Source of the DNA: Leptolyngbya iicbica LK
GTDB lineage: Bacteria > Cyanobacteriota > Cyanobacteriia > Phormidesmidales > Phormidesmidaceae
NCBI RefSeq assembly: GCF_004212215.1
Contig: NZ_QVFV01000004.1
Span: 337,226 to 401,225, forward strand
Direction: 5' to 3'
Length of the DNA stretch: 64,000 nt
The notes below the pieces were generated by a model that was not told the DNA's origin, did not search any database, and saw nothing but the letters and a program-made list of their open reading frames with translations. The translations under genes were made by a program, and so were the position numbers. Positions 8,686 through 18,374 of the stretch are shown one piece after another (position 1 is the stretch's first letter; each line of letters opens with the position of its first letter).

Positions 8686-10602
8686 TTAGCCATCCACCCC
8701 GACCCAGGGCAGGCGAGCCAAATCTTCAAAGGTGGTCTGGCGCTCTTTTTCCAGTTCGGCAATGCGGCGCTTTTCGGCATAGATCTGATTTTGGTAATAG
8801 GCCAGTTGTTCAGCCGTTTGGGTATGGCTGCTCTCGCTCCACAGTTGCAAAAAGTGGCGATAGCGCTTTTCGCACAGGGTTTGCTCAATACAGGCCGCCG
8901 CCGCCCGAATCACCAGGGGGGCCCGCAGCACATCCCGCCGGGACTTTTCGTCGAGGTAAAACAAGTGCTGGGTTTGGGCCAAGGCTGCCGACTCAGCCGT
9001 GCGATCGCGCAACCAGCCAATCAGTTCATCGGGTGGCGCGGCGGCTTGCGATCGGAGCGTCTGCCAGAGGGCGCGATGGTGAGAAAAACTGAACTGCAGA
9101 TCCCGGCTATCGAGCACCGTCGTCACTTCGGGCCGATGCTCGGCACTGTGGATAAAGACTCGCAGCAGGGCCGCTTCCGCTTCTTCGAGGGTGCTGGTTT
9201 GGGTGAAGGATAGGCGGGGACGAGCGGTTTCACCCTGGGGCGATCGCCGCTGTCGCCGCACCTGCACCATCAGGTTTTCGGCCAGCAGGGGCACCAGCCG
9301 CCCGTCCCCATTACTGAACATTTCCGCACATTGGCGCACATAGTGGGTGCGCGTATCGGCGTTGGCGATTTCACTCAGCAATTCCACAATCGCCTGGGAC
9401 GACTGCTGAAATTGGTCGGCCTGGCTGAGATCGCGCCCCGCCACAATTTGCTGAATCTGCCAGTCAATCCACAGCGGTGCGTGATCGAGCAGGGCTTGGT
9501 ACGCCTCGATCGGGTGATGCTGCAAATATTCGTCGGGGTCTTTGCCCTCGGGGATATTCAGCACCCGCAGCTGCACCTCGCCGCGATAGGCCATAGCTTC
9601 CACTTCGCCGATCGCCCGTTGAGCCGCCTTGACCCCCGCCGCATCGGCATCAAAGTTGAGAATCACCTGCTTCGACTCGGTGTAGCGCAGCAGTTGCCGC
9701 ACCTGATTGGCATTCACTGCTGTGCCCAAAGCCGCCACCGCCGTCGGACTGCCCGCCGCATGCAGCGCAATCACGTCAAAGTAGCCTTCCACAATGACGG
9801 CGCGGTCCTGTTTCGCGATCGCGGGCCGCGCCTTATCCAGGCCGTACAGGGTTTGGCCCTTGTCAAAGAGTTCGGTGTCGGGGGAATTGAGATACTTGGG
9901 TTTGGCGTCGTCGGTCAGGCCCCGCCCGCCAAAGCCAATCACCCGGCCCCGCGTATCGTGAATGGGGATCATCAGGCGATCACGAAAGCGATCGTAATAG
10001 CCACTGCCCGAGGTGCGAGGCACGATTAGACCCGCCTTTTCCACCAGCGCCACGGGAAACTGTTTTTGCTCGACCAGATAGGCATACAGCGTTTGCCAGC
10101 CCCCCGGCGCATAGCCCAGCTGAAACTGTTGAATGGTCTCGTCTGTCAGCCCCCGCTGGGCGGTCAGATAAGTGAGCGCGGCGGCCCCATCCGGTCGCCG
10201 CAGGGCATGTTCATAAAAGCTGGTGGTCACCGCCAAGATTTCGTAGAGCTGCTCGCGCAGGGTCAGCTGTCGCTGCAATTCTTGCCGCTTTTCCGGCTCC
10301 AGCGTTTTGACCGGCACCTGGTATCGCTTGGCCAGATCGAGCACCACATCGGTGAACGATCGCTGCCCCAACTCCATCAAAAACTTGTAAGTATTGCCCC
10401 CGGCCCCGCAGGAAAAGCAATAGTAAAACTGCTTGGTGGGGCTGACGCTAAAACTGGGGGACTTGTCATCGTGAAAGGGACAGAGCCCGACATAGTCTTT
10501 GCCCTGCTTTTTGAGCACGACATGTTCCGACACGATATCAACGATGTCGGCGCGATCGCGCACCGCCGCAATAGTATCGGGATGAAGCCGGGGAGTAGAC
10601 AT
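8686..10602 (-). CDS. dnaG: DNA primase
   Basis: DnaG synthesises RNA primers for the replisome. The N-terminal CHC2 zinc finger is complete (C41, H44, C62, C65 in CPFHDDKSP...CFSC). The TOPRIM catalytic core follows with Glu in VIVEGYFDVIAL and the acidic motif NFDADAAG. The C-terminal helicase-interaction region ends the 638-residue protein. The start is placed at the ATG at 10602, giving the usual MSTPRLHPDTI N-terminus; the frame continues to a GTG at 10623 but the added residues are not family-like. No rpoD or rpsU neighbour is present, unlike the enterobacterial macromolecular-synthesis operon. Confidence 0.95.
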   Translation of the reverse strand: MSTPRLHPDTIAAVRDRADIVDIVSEHVVLKKQGKDYVGLCPFHDDKSPSFSVSPTKQFYYCFSCGAGGNTYKFLMELGQRSFTDVVLDLAKRYQVPVKTLEPEKRQELQRQLTLREQLYEILAVTTSFYEHALRRPDGAAALTYLTAQRGLTDETIQQFQLGYAPGGWQTLYAYLVEQKQFPVALVEKAGLIVPRTSGSGYYDRFRDRLMIPIHDTRGRVIGFGGRGLTDDAKPKYLNSPDTELFDKGQTLYGLDKARPAIAKQDRAVIVEGYFDVIALHAAGSPTAVAALGTAVNANQVRQLLRYTESKQVILNFDADAAGVKAAQRAIGEVEAMAYRGEVQLRVLNIPEGKDPDEYLQHHPIEAYQALLDHAPLWIDWQIQQIVAGRDLSQADQFQQSSQAIVELLSEIANADTRTHYVRQCAEMFSNGDGRLVPLLAENLMVQVRRQRRSPQGETARPRLSFTQTSTLEEAEAALLRVFIHSAEHRPEVTTVLDSRDLQFSFSHHRALWQTLRSQAAAPPDELIGWLRDRTAESAALAQTQHLFYLDEKSRRDVLRAPLVIRAAAACIEQTLCEKRYRHFLQLWSESSHTQTAEQLAYYQNQIYAEKRRIAELEKERQTTFEDLARLPWVGVDG

Positions 10603-10707
10603 GGAGGTATGGGGCCAAACCACCAGGACAAGTGCCCATTATCATAGCGAACCCCCAGCCTTAGAGCGGAGCCATGCCTGAAAACGCTAAAACGCTAGCT
10701 GAGACAG

Positions 10708-11562
10708 TTACAGGTCCGATTGCGGGGGCGCTCCGGTGAGCACCTGCAACAACAGCGCCAAAAAAGTTTGGGTGATCGCCCGGGTCATGGCGGCCTCGGG
10801 ACAGGACGACAGGCGGGGCGACCAGTGCGATCGCTGGGCCTCTAGCTGATAAATGGCCTGGGCCAACTCGTACCCGGACTGCTGCCAGCGGTTGACTGCC
10901 AGCGGTTGCGCAGCTAACTGATCCCAGCATTGGATGAGCACAGGTTGGAGCACCGCCGTGAGCGGGTCAAGTTGCTGCGTGCTTTGCAAGGGGCTGGGCT
11001 CCGTGATCGTGGGCGGCCCTAGCGACCATTTGCCGCAGCAACGATAAGCCCATTGCATGAGCATGGGCAACGACAGGTGCAGGCGATCGCCGAGCGGCCA
11101 CTGACCGGGCCGGGGCGGGGGGCCGTCCTTGATCCCTATCGCGGGGGGGGCGTCCGGCCAGCCGCCCTGGCCACATTGCTGCCACCAGGCGGCGACGCCC
11201 ACGGGGGCAAGCGTTAATTCCAGGTTGCCGGTGGGCAGCACCTGCGCCACCAGCCCCGTGGCGATACTGTCCGGAATTGCCCGCTCGCGGGTTGTAAGGT
11301 GCTGGGCGATCGCGTGGGCGACGGTCAAGACTGGCTGCCCCTGAGCCGCCGCGACCGGATGCGCGATCGCCGATTGATACTGGTATCCCCCAGTGGCGCT
11401 CATCTGCATCGCACTGAGGGGAATCGCGGCGGGCGGCCAGCGCTCGTCCCCGCCCAGGCAACGATGCGACAGTATGGTTTGTAACCGGGTTTTCGGCGAT
11501 ACTGTCAGCAACCAAGCCCTGATCGCTGGGGATGGTTGCCATCTCGCGTCAGGGCGTATCAT
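10708..11562 (-). CDS. Unknown protein, possible stand-alone DALR anticodon-binding-like domain
   Basis: The protein of about 284 residues has no signal peptide. Its C-terminal helices (SGYELAQAIYQLEAQR, then MTRAITQTFLALLLQVL) have the look of the DALR anticodon-binding domain of arginyl-tRNA synthetase, and the central VLPTGNLELTLAPVGVAAWW resembles its N-terminal additional domain. No synthetase catalytic core (HIGH/KMSKS) is present. Cyanobacteria carry small DALR-only proteins of unknown role, and this may be one. The start is ambiguous: the frame opens at 11622, but AGAGAG lies about 11 bases before the ATG at 11562. The gene follows nothing closely; dnaG starts 106 bases beyond its end. 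Function is not known. Confidence 0.55.
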   Translation of the reverse strand: MIRPDARWQPSPAIRAWLLTVSPKTRLQTILSHRCLGGDERWPPAAIPLSAMQMSATGGYQYQSAIAHPVAAAQGQPVLTVAHAIAQHLTTRERAIPDSIATGLVAQVLPTGNLELTLAPVGVAAWWQQCGQGGWPDAPPAIGIKDGPPPRPGQWPLGDRLHLSLPMLMQWAYRCCGKWSLGPPTITEPSPLQSTQQLDPLTAVLQPVLIQCWDQLAAQPLAVNRWQQSGYELAQAIYQLEAQRSHWSPRLSSCPEAAMTRAITQTFLALLLQVLTGAPPQSDL

Positions 11563-11861
11563 GGCTGGGTCGCTCTCTGGCGGTGGATGGGCGGGCGCCC
11601 CCTGGAGGGGCTGGGTAAGCATTTCTGAGTCGGCAGCATTTTGTAATACTCCCCTGACTAGCGATCATACGGAGGCTTTGCTTTAATATGAGATAAATTA
11701 AGTTTGAATTTTTCCGTAAATTCCCCGTTTAATTCCTCCTATCATTGAGATCCTGCCAAGGCGGTCTTTCGACGATCTGGGAGCTAGAGCCCGCTTCCTC
11801 AATCGGTATAATCGGCGCGAGTCAGCGAAGTTTTGTTTATTCTTGATCCCCCACAGCGTAT

Positions 11862-12575
11862 ATGTACCCAACATCATCGGCGAATCAGGCCCGGCCCTTT
11901 CTGACCTGGCAGAGAATATCTGACTGGGCCCAAGAACACTATCGGTGCCGCACTTTCGTAAAAGATGAGCGAATTCCGTCTCGCCCCGGCTTGTTATATC
12001 TGGTACAACGGGGAGCCGTCAGACTCACGGGCAGTGCCCAACTCGGGGTTAATGTCAGCACCGATGAAGAAGAAAGTCCCTCAACGCCGTTGATGGCTCA
12101 AGATGAAGAGGCCTTTCTCGGCTTTGTCGGGCCGGGGCAGCCCTTTGAAATTATTGCCCAGTCGCCGTTTTCGCTGCAAAGTTTTGCCCATGTCGATCAA
12201 ACTGCGGTGATCTGGCTGTACTGGCATGATTTAGACAACTGGCCGCACTTTCGGCGCGAGGTGTTAGAAGCGTTTCGACATCAGCATCAGCGCAAGCTCC
12301 TATGGCTGAGCACCCTAGGGCAGCGGCGCACCATTGATCGCCTGATCGGCTTTTTGACGCTGCTGATCGAAGAGTTTGGCGAAACCTCGCCCGAAGGCTA
12401 CTATTTGCCGTTTCCTCTGACCCATGCCCAAATTGGCAGTGCCATTGGCTCGACTCGTGTGACCGTAACGCGGCTGATGGGCAAGTTACGGCAGCAGGGA
12501 ATTTTGGCCACCCATGGCGATGGCTTGATTTGTTTGCCAGGGCACAGTGATCTGCCCCTGAGCAAAGAAGCCTAG
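11862..12575 (+). CDS. Crp/Fnr-family transcription regulator
   Basis: The 237-residue protein has an N-terminal cupin-like sensor domain and a C-terminal winged helix-turn-helix. The recognition region AQIGSAIGSTRVTVTRLMGKL matches the NtcA/Crp helix-turn-helix almost exactly, so DNA targets of NtcA style (GTA-N8-TAC) are plausible. The sensor domain is divergent: an acidic insertion (DEEESPSTPLMAQDEE, about residues 67-82) interrupts it and the cAMP-binding Arg-Ser/Thr signature of Crp is not visible. It is therefore neither a clear NtcA nor a clear cAMP receptor. It is transcribed alone, with an AT-rich upstream region (11650-11760) that may carry its promoter. Confidence 0.85.
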   Translation: MYPTSSANQARPFLTWQRISDWAQEHYRCRTFVKDERIPSRPGLLYLVQRGAVRLTGSAQLGVNVSTDEEESPSTPLMAQDEEAFLGFVGPGQPFEIIAQSPFSLQSFAHVDQTAVIWLYWHDLDNWPHFRREVLEAFRHQHQRKLLWLSTLGQRRTIDRLIGFLTLLIEEFGETSPEGYYLPFPLTHAQIGSAIGSTRVTVTRLMGKLRQQGILATHGDGLICLPGHSDLPLSKEA

Positions 12576-12990
12576 AGGGTAGACGGAAAATTGCCTCCCA
12601 GTTGATGACCGGGGATCAGTCGTTCGGTCGTTGTGACTTTCCGGGGCAAGTCTTCTCGTTTTGGTCAGGACTCTAGCCTTGGGCTGGCGCCAATCCGGGC
12701 CGTTTTATGGCTGATTGCCCAGCGCGGCTGGTGCGGTTCTCGATTCCTCAATAAAAGCTGCTATTCTGAGTGGTTCACTTTAGGATAGAGAATGGACTCC
12801 ATCAGAGCGGTCGTTCAGTTTGGGTAGGGCGATTGAGTCGCGCGATCGCCGTGAGTTCCCGATCAGGTTCAGCTGCTCCCATGGTCAACACCGCAGGATT
12901 CGCGCCTCTGGCACATCATCATCGGGCGTAGGGCGGTTTGGGCCAAGCTGGCCGACAGCGATAATTTAAGTTTGAGAAGGGGACGCGATC
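12576..12990. other. Intergenic region before obg
   Basis: About 415 bases without a supported gene on either strand. It should hold the obg promoter and leader. I see no tRNA, riboswitch or intrinsic terminator that I can support. Confidence 0.4.
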
Positions 12991-14085
12991 GTGAAGTTTG
13001 TTGATTTAGCTGAAGTGACGGTCATTGGCGGCAAGGGCGGCGATGGCATGGTCTCTTTTCGGCGTGAAAAGTATGTCCCCGCGGGTGGACCTTCGGGGGG
13101 CAATGGGGGCCAAGGGGGTTCCGTTTATTTAATTGCGGAGTCTAACTTGCAAACGCTGTTGGATTTTCGGTTTGCCCATGAGTTCAAGGCGAAGCCGGGC
13201 GCACGCGGTGGCCCCAGCAATCGGACGGGCGCGAACGGCGACGATCGCTACATCGAAGTGCCCTGCGGCACGACCGTTTACGACGCCGAGACAGATGAGC
13301 TGATTGGTGATTTGATCACTCCGAAGCAGACGCTTTGTGTGGCGGCGGGCGGTAAAGGGGGCTTGGGCAACAAACATTTTCTCAGCAACCGTAATCGGGC
13401 TCCGGAGTATGCCCTGCCTGGCTTAGACGGCGAAGTCCGTCGCATTCGACTAGAGCTGAAGTTGCTAGCGGAAGTCGGCATTATTGGCTTGCCGAATGCC
13501 GGGAAGTCCACTCTAATTTCGGCCCTGTCGGCGGCTCGCCCCAAAGTGGCCGATTATCCGTTTACGACGCTAGTTCCCAACTTAGGCGTGGTGCGTAAAC
13601 CCACGGGCGACGGCACGGTTTTTGCCGACATTCCTGGCCTGATTGCGGGTGCCCACGCGGGGTTGGGGCTGGGCCATGAGTTTTTGCGACACATTGAACG
13701 CACGCGACTGCTACTGCATTTGGTGGATGCCACCGCGCCTGATCCCCTGGCGGACTATCGCACCATTCAGCAGGAACTGGCTGCCTATGGCCATGACTTA
13801 AGCGATCGCCCGCAAATTTTGGCGCTGAATAAGGTTGATGCCATGTCACCGGAAGATGCGGCGGTCTTGGTCGAACTGATGGCAGAAGCCACGGGCAAAA
13901 CGGTCTGGGCGATTTCTGCGGTGACCCGGCAAAATCTCGAAGATTTGTTACAAACGGTCTGGGAGGCATTGGACGCATTACCCAGTGCCGCTGCGAGTCT
14001 CCCCGCTGAGACCCCGCTGAGTAGTCCTGATTCGGCTCCCCTCGCCACGGCGGAGTTGTCGCTCACGAGTCTGGAAGGTCAATAG
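12991..14085 (+). CDS. obg: GTPase Obg/CgtA, ribosome assembly
   Basis: Obg is a GTPase that binds the 50S ribosomal subunit late in assembly and responds to stress nucleotides. The N-terminal glycine-rich Obg fold (about residues 1-160, with [21 protein letters not shown]) is complete. The G domain has G1 GLPNAGKST at about 166-174, switch region YPFTTL, G3 DIPGL and G4 NKVD. A short Ser/Ala/Pro-rich tail ends the 364-residue protein. The start is a GTG at 12991 with GAGAAGGGGA upstream. It is followed after 84 bases by the COP23 gene on the same strand, but that gene has its own strong ribosome site and an unrelated role. Confidence 0.95.
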   Translation: MKFVDLAEVTVIGGKGGDGMVSFRREKYVPAGGPSGGNGGQGGSVYLIAESNLQTLLDFRFAHEFKAKPGARGGPSNRTGANGDDRYIEVPCGTTVYDAETDELIGDLITPKQTLCVAAGGKGGLGNKHFLSNRNRAPEYALPGLDGEVRRIRLELKLLAEVGIIGLPNAGKSTLISALSAARPKVADYPFTTLVPNLGVVRKPTGDGTVFADIPGLIAGAHAGLGLGHEFLRHIERTRLLLHLVDATAPDPLADYRTIQQELAAYGHDLSDRPQILALNKVDAMSPEDAAVLVELMAEATGKTVWAISAVTRQNLEDLLQTVWEALDALPSAAASLPAETPLSSPDSAPLATAELSLTSLEGQ

Positions 14086-14169
14086 CCCTGGGGAACTCTG
14101 GCGTCAACGATCGCGTCAACGAAATTGGGCATGCTGTAGCTAGCGATCGCACGAAGGAGCAACCAAATC

Positions 14170-14886
14170 ATGACGACACAATGGACCCGCTGGGTTTCTA
14201 CCGGATTAACCGTGGGACTACTGGCCGCCAGTGTGGCGCTGCCGGTGAGCGCTCAGGTCACTGATCCCGCTGAGGACTCGACGCCCGAGGCCGAGGCCGA
14301 GACGACCAATGATGAAGTCGCGCTGCCCGATGAGGAAGTCCGCTTCAGCTGCGAGACGCAAAATGGTCGGCCGACGGTGATGTATGTTCCGGTGAGCCAG
14401 CCCGGTAACCTTTACGCCTGGGCCACCCCCGAAGATATGGGCGCCGCTTGGCCTGCCGAACGACGCTGTACCGAAATTGCCCGTCGCCTCGAAATGTATC
14501 GTCCCGATGGGCTGCTAGAGCTCCAAACCGGGCGGGAAAATGGCTACAACACCGTCTGCGTCACCACGGAAGCCGACGCGAGCTGCCGCATTGTGTTTAC
14601 TGTGCCCGAGGGCCAAGATCCCGTCGCGACCCGCGATCGCGTGTTCGATAATTTAGTGCTGGCCGATCAGGGCCAAGCGACTGAAGGCGTCACGACCTTT
14701 GCCGAAGGAGACAGCCTGCTCGATGAGATTGGCAATGTGTTGGGATTCCCCACCGGGGGTGCTTCCTCAGTTACAGGTTCTGGGGGCATTAATCTTCAGC
14801 CGTTTTTAGATAGCGCTGATGGGGGCACGGGGGCGCAGCTCAATCAGAATAGTGGGGGTCGTCGCTTGAATCCAAATAATTTTTGA
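14170..14886 (+). CDS. Secreted COP23-domain protein
   Basis: COP23 is a cyanobacterial domain named after a circadian-oscillating membrane protein; its biochemical role is unknown. The signal peptide covers about residues 1-29 (ending VSAQ). After an acidic Thr/Glu linker the domain starts with VRFSCETQNGRPTVMY and shows the expected aromatic and Cys pattern: the W of AWATPEDMGAAWPAERRC, then ENGYNTVCV and DASCRIVFTV, giving four cysteines that could form two disulfides. The last 60 residues are Gly/Ser/Asn-rich. GAAGGAG lies upstream of the ATG. The gene sits between obg and a methyltransferase gene; no operon logic is evident. Confidence 0.85.
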   Translation: MTTQWTRWVSTGLTVGLLAASVALPVSAQVTDPAEDSTPEAEAETTNDEVALPDEEVRFSCETQNGRPTVMYVPVSQPGNLYAWATPEDMGAAWPAERRCTEIARRLEMYRPDGLLELQTGRENGYNTVCVTTEADASCRIVFTVPEGQDPVATRDRVFDNLVLADQGQATEGVTTFAEGDSLLDEIGNVLGFPTGGASSVTGSGGINLQPFLDSADGGTGAQLNQNSGGRRLNPNNF

Positions 14887-14955
14887 CGCGCAATGGTGAA
14901 GCGGGCGAACAAAATCGCGTAGCATGAGGGGCGATGTGTTCAGCGATCGCCCCTC

Positions 14956-15912
14956 ATGACCGCAACGAGTCCCCAAAAACCGGCCTGGGCTGGTGATGAC
15001 TTTCTTTCCCAGGTGGTGAATCGGCTAATTCAGACCAAACCCCTGTATGCGCTGATGAAGCGACAGGCGCGGCAGGTGTTGATCAAAACGGCGGAAAAAA
15101 ACGGCATTCCCTGGCGGCAAACCTGCGCTGAGTACGAAGCTGCGGGGGTCGCCGATCGCATTGATCAGGTCCAGAATCCTCAGGTCACCTACCCCGACTA
15201 TTATCAAGTGCCGTTTCATGCCTATGAGGCGGGCAATTTGTGTTGGCAGGCCGCGTTTGAAGCGGAATCCGCCACCTACTCGATGGCGCTGCGGGTCTGG
15301 CCCGACGAAACGCTTACCCCCCAAGCGGCTCAAGATCGGCTGCGACACAGCTTTCACCAGGTCTTAGCGGAGTATCTCCCCCAGCCCGTGCAGGATGCGT
15401 TGGATATGGGCTGTTCGGTGGGCATTTCTACCCTGACGCTGCACCGTTGGCTGCAGCAGCGATCGCCCACCGTCCGCACGATCGGCCTGGATTTGTCGCC
15501 CCATATGCTGACGGTCGCCCAGGCCCGCGATATCCAGCACGAGATTACGCAATGGCTCCACGTCGCCGCCGAAGATACGGGGCTGCCGTCCCACTCCTTT
15601 GATCTGATCTCCCTGCAGTTTGTCACCCACGAACTGCCCCGGACGGCGGCTCGCGCCATTTTTCAAGAAGCGTGGCGGCTGCTGCGGCCCGGCGGCACGT
15701 TGGCGATCGCTGACAACAACCCCAAATCACCCGTCATCCAGAATCTACCGCCCGTCATTTTTACGCTGATGAAAAGCACGGAACCCTGGAGCGACGACTA
15801 CTATACCTTCGACATCGAAGCGGCGTTGGCCGACCTGGGATACGAGCGAGTCGTGACCCACGAAACGGATCCTCGCCATCGCGCCATCTTGGCTCAAAAG
15901 CCTGCTTCATAA
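14956..15912 (+). CDS. Class I SAM-dependent methyltransferase
   Basis: The 318-residue protein has a helical N-terminal extension of about 145 residues and a Rossmann-type methyltransferase domain. SAM-binding motif I is LDMGCSVGIST, motif II is IGLDLSPHML, and the post-motif region has LLRPGGTLAIADN. The substrate is unknown; the domain is of the Methyltransf_11/25 type, used for small molecules and lipids rather than DNA. The start falls 14 bases after a HIP1 octamer with no obvious ribosome site. It is convergent with the transglutaminase-fold gene, 45 bases away. Confidence 0.85.
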   Translation: MTATSPQKPAWAGDDFLSQVVNRLIQTKPLYALMKRQARQVLIKTAEKNGIPWRQTCAEYEAAGVADRIDQVQNPQVTYPDYYQVPFHAYEAGNLCWQAAFEAESATYSMALRVWPDETLTPQAAQDRLRHSFHQVLAEYLPQPVQDALDMGCSVGISTLTLHRWLQQRSPTVRTIGLDLSPHMLTVAQARDIQHEITQWLHVAAEDTGLPSHSFDLISLQFVTHELPRTAARAIFQEAWRLLRPGGTLAIADNNPKSPVIQNLPPVIFTLMKSTEPWSDDYYTFDIEAALADLGYERVVTHETDPRHRAILAQKPAS

Positions 15913-15957
15913 GGCCAGTTTCGTCGAGCCCGTGATGGGCTCAACGGCCTGCTGACT

Positions 15958-18249
15958 TCAGGATTTTTTCAAGGTACGCAGCTGTTGCTGGAGCGTTTGA
16001 GTATCCACCGGCAAATGGCCATAACGCCAGCGTAGATAGGCCTGGACAATTGTCATCACTTGTTCGCCTTGGGTGAACTGTGGGGTTTGTGCCAGGGCCT
16101 GGGCATATTCCAACGGGGTTTGGGAAGGCCGTTTGGGGTGACCTTGGGTCGCTAGCCACGTCAGCATTTGCTGATAGAGCCGCTCCATCGGAGAGAGTTG
16201 ACGCAGGCGGTGGTGTTGTCGCCAGCTTTGCCATCCCTTCCACAGCAGCCAACTCAGGAAAAAGAGTCCCGTCAGCGCCAGCAGGGCCGCTAAAAAGCCC
16301 ACCAGCCCTTCACTAAAAAAGCGGACCAGCCGGGAAAAGAGCGTAAACAGCCAGGTCACGACCCCCGTTAACCAACCCGTCACTGGAGAGGGTAACCATC
16401 CCGCGACCCAGTTCCAAAACTGCCGCAGCACCGAGAAGGTCTGACTGTCTTTGATGGAGGGGGGGATGAGCTCATGCCCCGGAATCGGGTCGAAGCCAAA
16501 CCAGCCATAGCCGGGGAAAAAGACTTCGGTCATGGCATAGGCATCGGTGTTGCTAACGACGTAGTAACCCGTGAAGGGGTTAAAGTTACCCGTGCCGAAT
16601 CCGGTGACTAGTCGGGCCGGAATGCCAATGCTTCGCAACATGACGGTCAGCACGGTAGAGAAGTGGTCGGGATAGCCGCCTTCGTAGGTGAATAAGAACG
16701 TTTCCACTAAGTCTTCGTCTTCAGCAAAGAACGGCAGCTCAGTTTGGATGGTGTAGTTTTGTTTGAGAGTCTGGGCAAGATACAGCGCCTGTTCGTAGGG
16801 ATCGGTGAGGGGATTGGGGGATTGGGCGAGTAGGGCTTCGGTGTGCTGCCGCACCCGATCGCGAATCTCTGGCGGCACTTGCAAGTATATTTGCCGGATT
16901 TCATCTTCATAGTTGCGCGAGGCGGCCCGCAGTTGCGTGCGATCGCGATACGGCACATCCGAGACAACAGTGTAGGTGATACCCGGTGATAGCGGGATGG
17001 GCGATCGCAGCGCTCCCTCAGCATCGATCGCCACCTCACGGGTGGGAAAGTATAGATCCTCTGCTTGATACAGTGCCGGAATCAAGTTCGGCAAATTATT
17101 CACCACGGTGTAGCTTTGTACGACCTCGCGCTCACGCCCCTCGGTGTTGTAACGCACCACTTGATTCGCCGCTGCCGGCAACCGAGTGCGAAAAGACACA
17201 CTAGAGCGCTGAAAGAGTTCGATCTCGTCGGGCCGAGATAATTCCCACCCTTGCCCGGTGTAGTAGTCAAAAGACAGCACCCGCCAGAAGCCCGGTGATT
17301 GCGATCGCACCCGCATCACGACTTGTGGGGTCATGGTGCCGCGTAGGTTTTGGTTCATGCGATCGCTAAAACCGTAATAGCTAGTGTCATCAAGTTCTCC
17401 CGGGCCGTCTGTAGGGCTGTTGCCCTGAATTTGCGAGCTATCACCATTGGTCCCGTCTAACTCAGACGCCATTTGACTGCCAGACGAATAGCCGGGGTTG
17501 AAGATCTCATCGCCGCTAAACTCACCTTGAAAGTCGATGGTGCCGCTGAGGGGAAAATTGCGAATCTGATAACCTGGCAGGCGAGGCAAGGCCGCAAAGA
17601 TGGTTAAGCCTAAACCGAGGGTCAATAGCGTTAGCCAGATCAACCGTTTGGGTTTGAGGGTGGCGCGTAGGTTTGTCCCCGTTGGCAATGCCAGCAAGTG
17701 CAACCGTGACTGATAGTCCAGAATCAGCACGGGGAGAATCAGCGCCAGAAATAGGATTAGCAGCGGCGCAAAGGTAAACGACTGACTCACCGTGGCCGCC
17801 ACGCCAAGCAAAATCAACCCGATCACAATGGAGTAGCCCAGGTCTTTGCGTCGGGGCATGTCAAAGCTGTGCAATACCTGCAGGTGAATTAACAACTCTG
17901 CTAGTTGGATGCGGGTGTCGCTTTCGCGGCCGACCAGCCCCGCCAAAAAAATCCCCAGCGCCATCAACATGCCAAAGGCAATCAAAAATTTGACCGTGAC
18001 GTTGCTGCGGTATCGCGCTTTCCAACTCCAATAGCCGCCCAGCGCCCCGAGGGGAATAGCCACGAGGTTGAAGTAGGACGCTTGGGTGACGCCAGCGGCG
18101 GCAACGGAGACGGAGGCAATGCCCACACTGACGAGGATTTGCACCAAAGTCCGCAGCAGAATCGAGTCTTCGACGGTTTCTGAGGCGGTGGTGCGATCGC
18201 GCCAGCGTTGTTGCCAGGTTTGTCGCAGGGAGGTCGGCGTGGGAGTCAT
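15958..18249 (-). CDS. Membrane-bound transglutaminase-fold (TgpA-like) protein lacking catalytic Cys and His
   Basis: The 763-residue protein has the TgpA layout: several N-terminal membrane helices (about residues 33-245), a periplasmic region with a transglutaminase-like core, one membrane helix near 640-665 and a C-terminal cytoplasmic DUF4129-like domain. The core keeps GIPARLVTGF and the aromatic GYGWFGFDPIPG. However, where active members have Cys and His, this one has Pro527 (in GGYPDHFS) and Tyr571 (in TDAYAMTEV); Asp587 remains. There is not a single cysteine in the whole protein, so Cys-dependent catalysis is excluded. A structural or binding role at the membrane is more likely. 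Downstream-strand neighbours at 18375 and 19016 are also membrane proteins. Confidence 0.88.
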   Translation of the reverse strand: MTPTPTSLRQTWQQRWRDRTTASETVEDSILLRTLVQILVSVGIASVSVAAAGVTQASYFNLVAIPLGALGGYWSWKARYRSNVTVKFLIAFGMLMALGIFLAGLVGRESDTRIQLAELLIHLQVLHSFDMPRRKDLGYSIVIGLILLGVAATVSQSFTFAPLLILFLALILPVLILDYQSRLHLLALPTGTNLRATLKPKRLIWLTLLTLGLGLTIFAALPRLPGYQIRNFPLSGTIDFQGEFSGDEIFNPGYSSGSQMASELDGTNGDSSQIQGNSPTDGPGELDDTSYYGFSDRMNQNLRGTMTPQVVMRVRSQSPGFWRVLSFDYYTGQGWELSRPDEIELFQRSSVSFRTRLPAAANQVVRYNTEGREREVVQSYTVVNNLPNLIPALYQAEDLYFPTREVAIDAEGALRSPIPLSPGITYTVVSDVPYRDRTQLRAASRNYEDEIRQIYLQVPPEIRDRVRQHTEALLAQSPNPLTDPYEQALYLAQTLKQNYTIQTELPFFAEDEDLVETFLFTYEGGYPDHFSTVLTVMLRSIGIPARLVTGFGTGNFNPFTGYYVVSNTDAYAMTEVFFPGYGWFGFDPIPGHELIPPSIKDSQTFSVLRQFWNWVAGWLPSPVTGWLTGVVTWLFTLFSRLVRFFSEGLVGFLAALLALTGLFFLSWLLWKGWQSWRQHHRLRQLSPMERLYQQMLTWLATQGHPKRPSQTPLEYAQALAQTPQFTQGEQVMTIVQAYLRWRYGHLPVDTQTLQQQLRTLKKS

Positions 18250-18374
18250 GGCTCAGGAGTGGGAGAGTGGCTGGGAGTGGGAGGGTCGCTGGGTCTTTGG
18301 GTTGCAGGGAGCCAGTTCTGTAATGTCAGTGTGCCCGACGCTTGGGGGGCATTTTCATTGGGCTTAGCGGGGGC

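Noticed and set aside
18250..18310. G-rich run of GGGAG-like units upstream of the transglutaminase-fold gene
   Set aside because: The units are irregular. A G-quadruplex is imaginable but there is nothing firm to support it.
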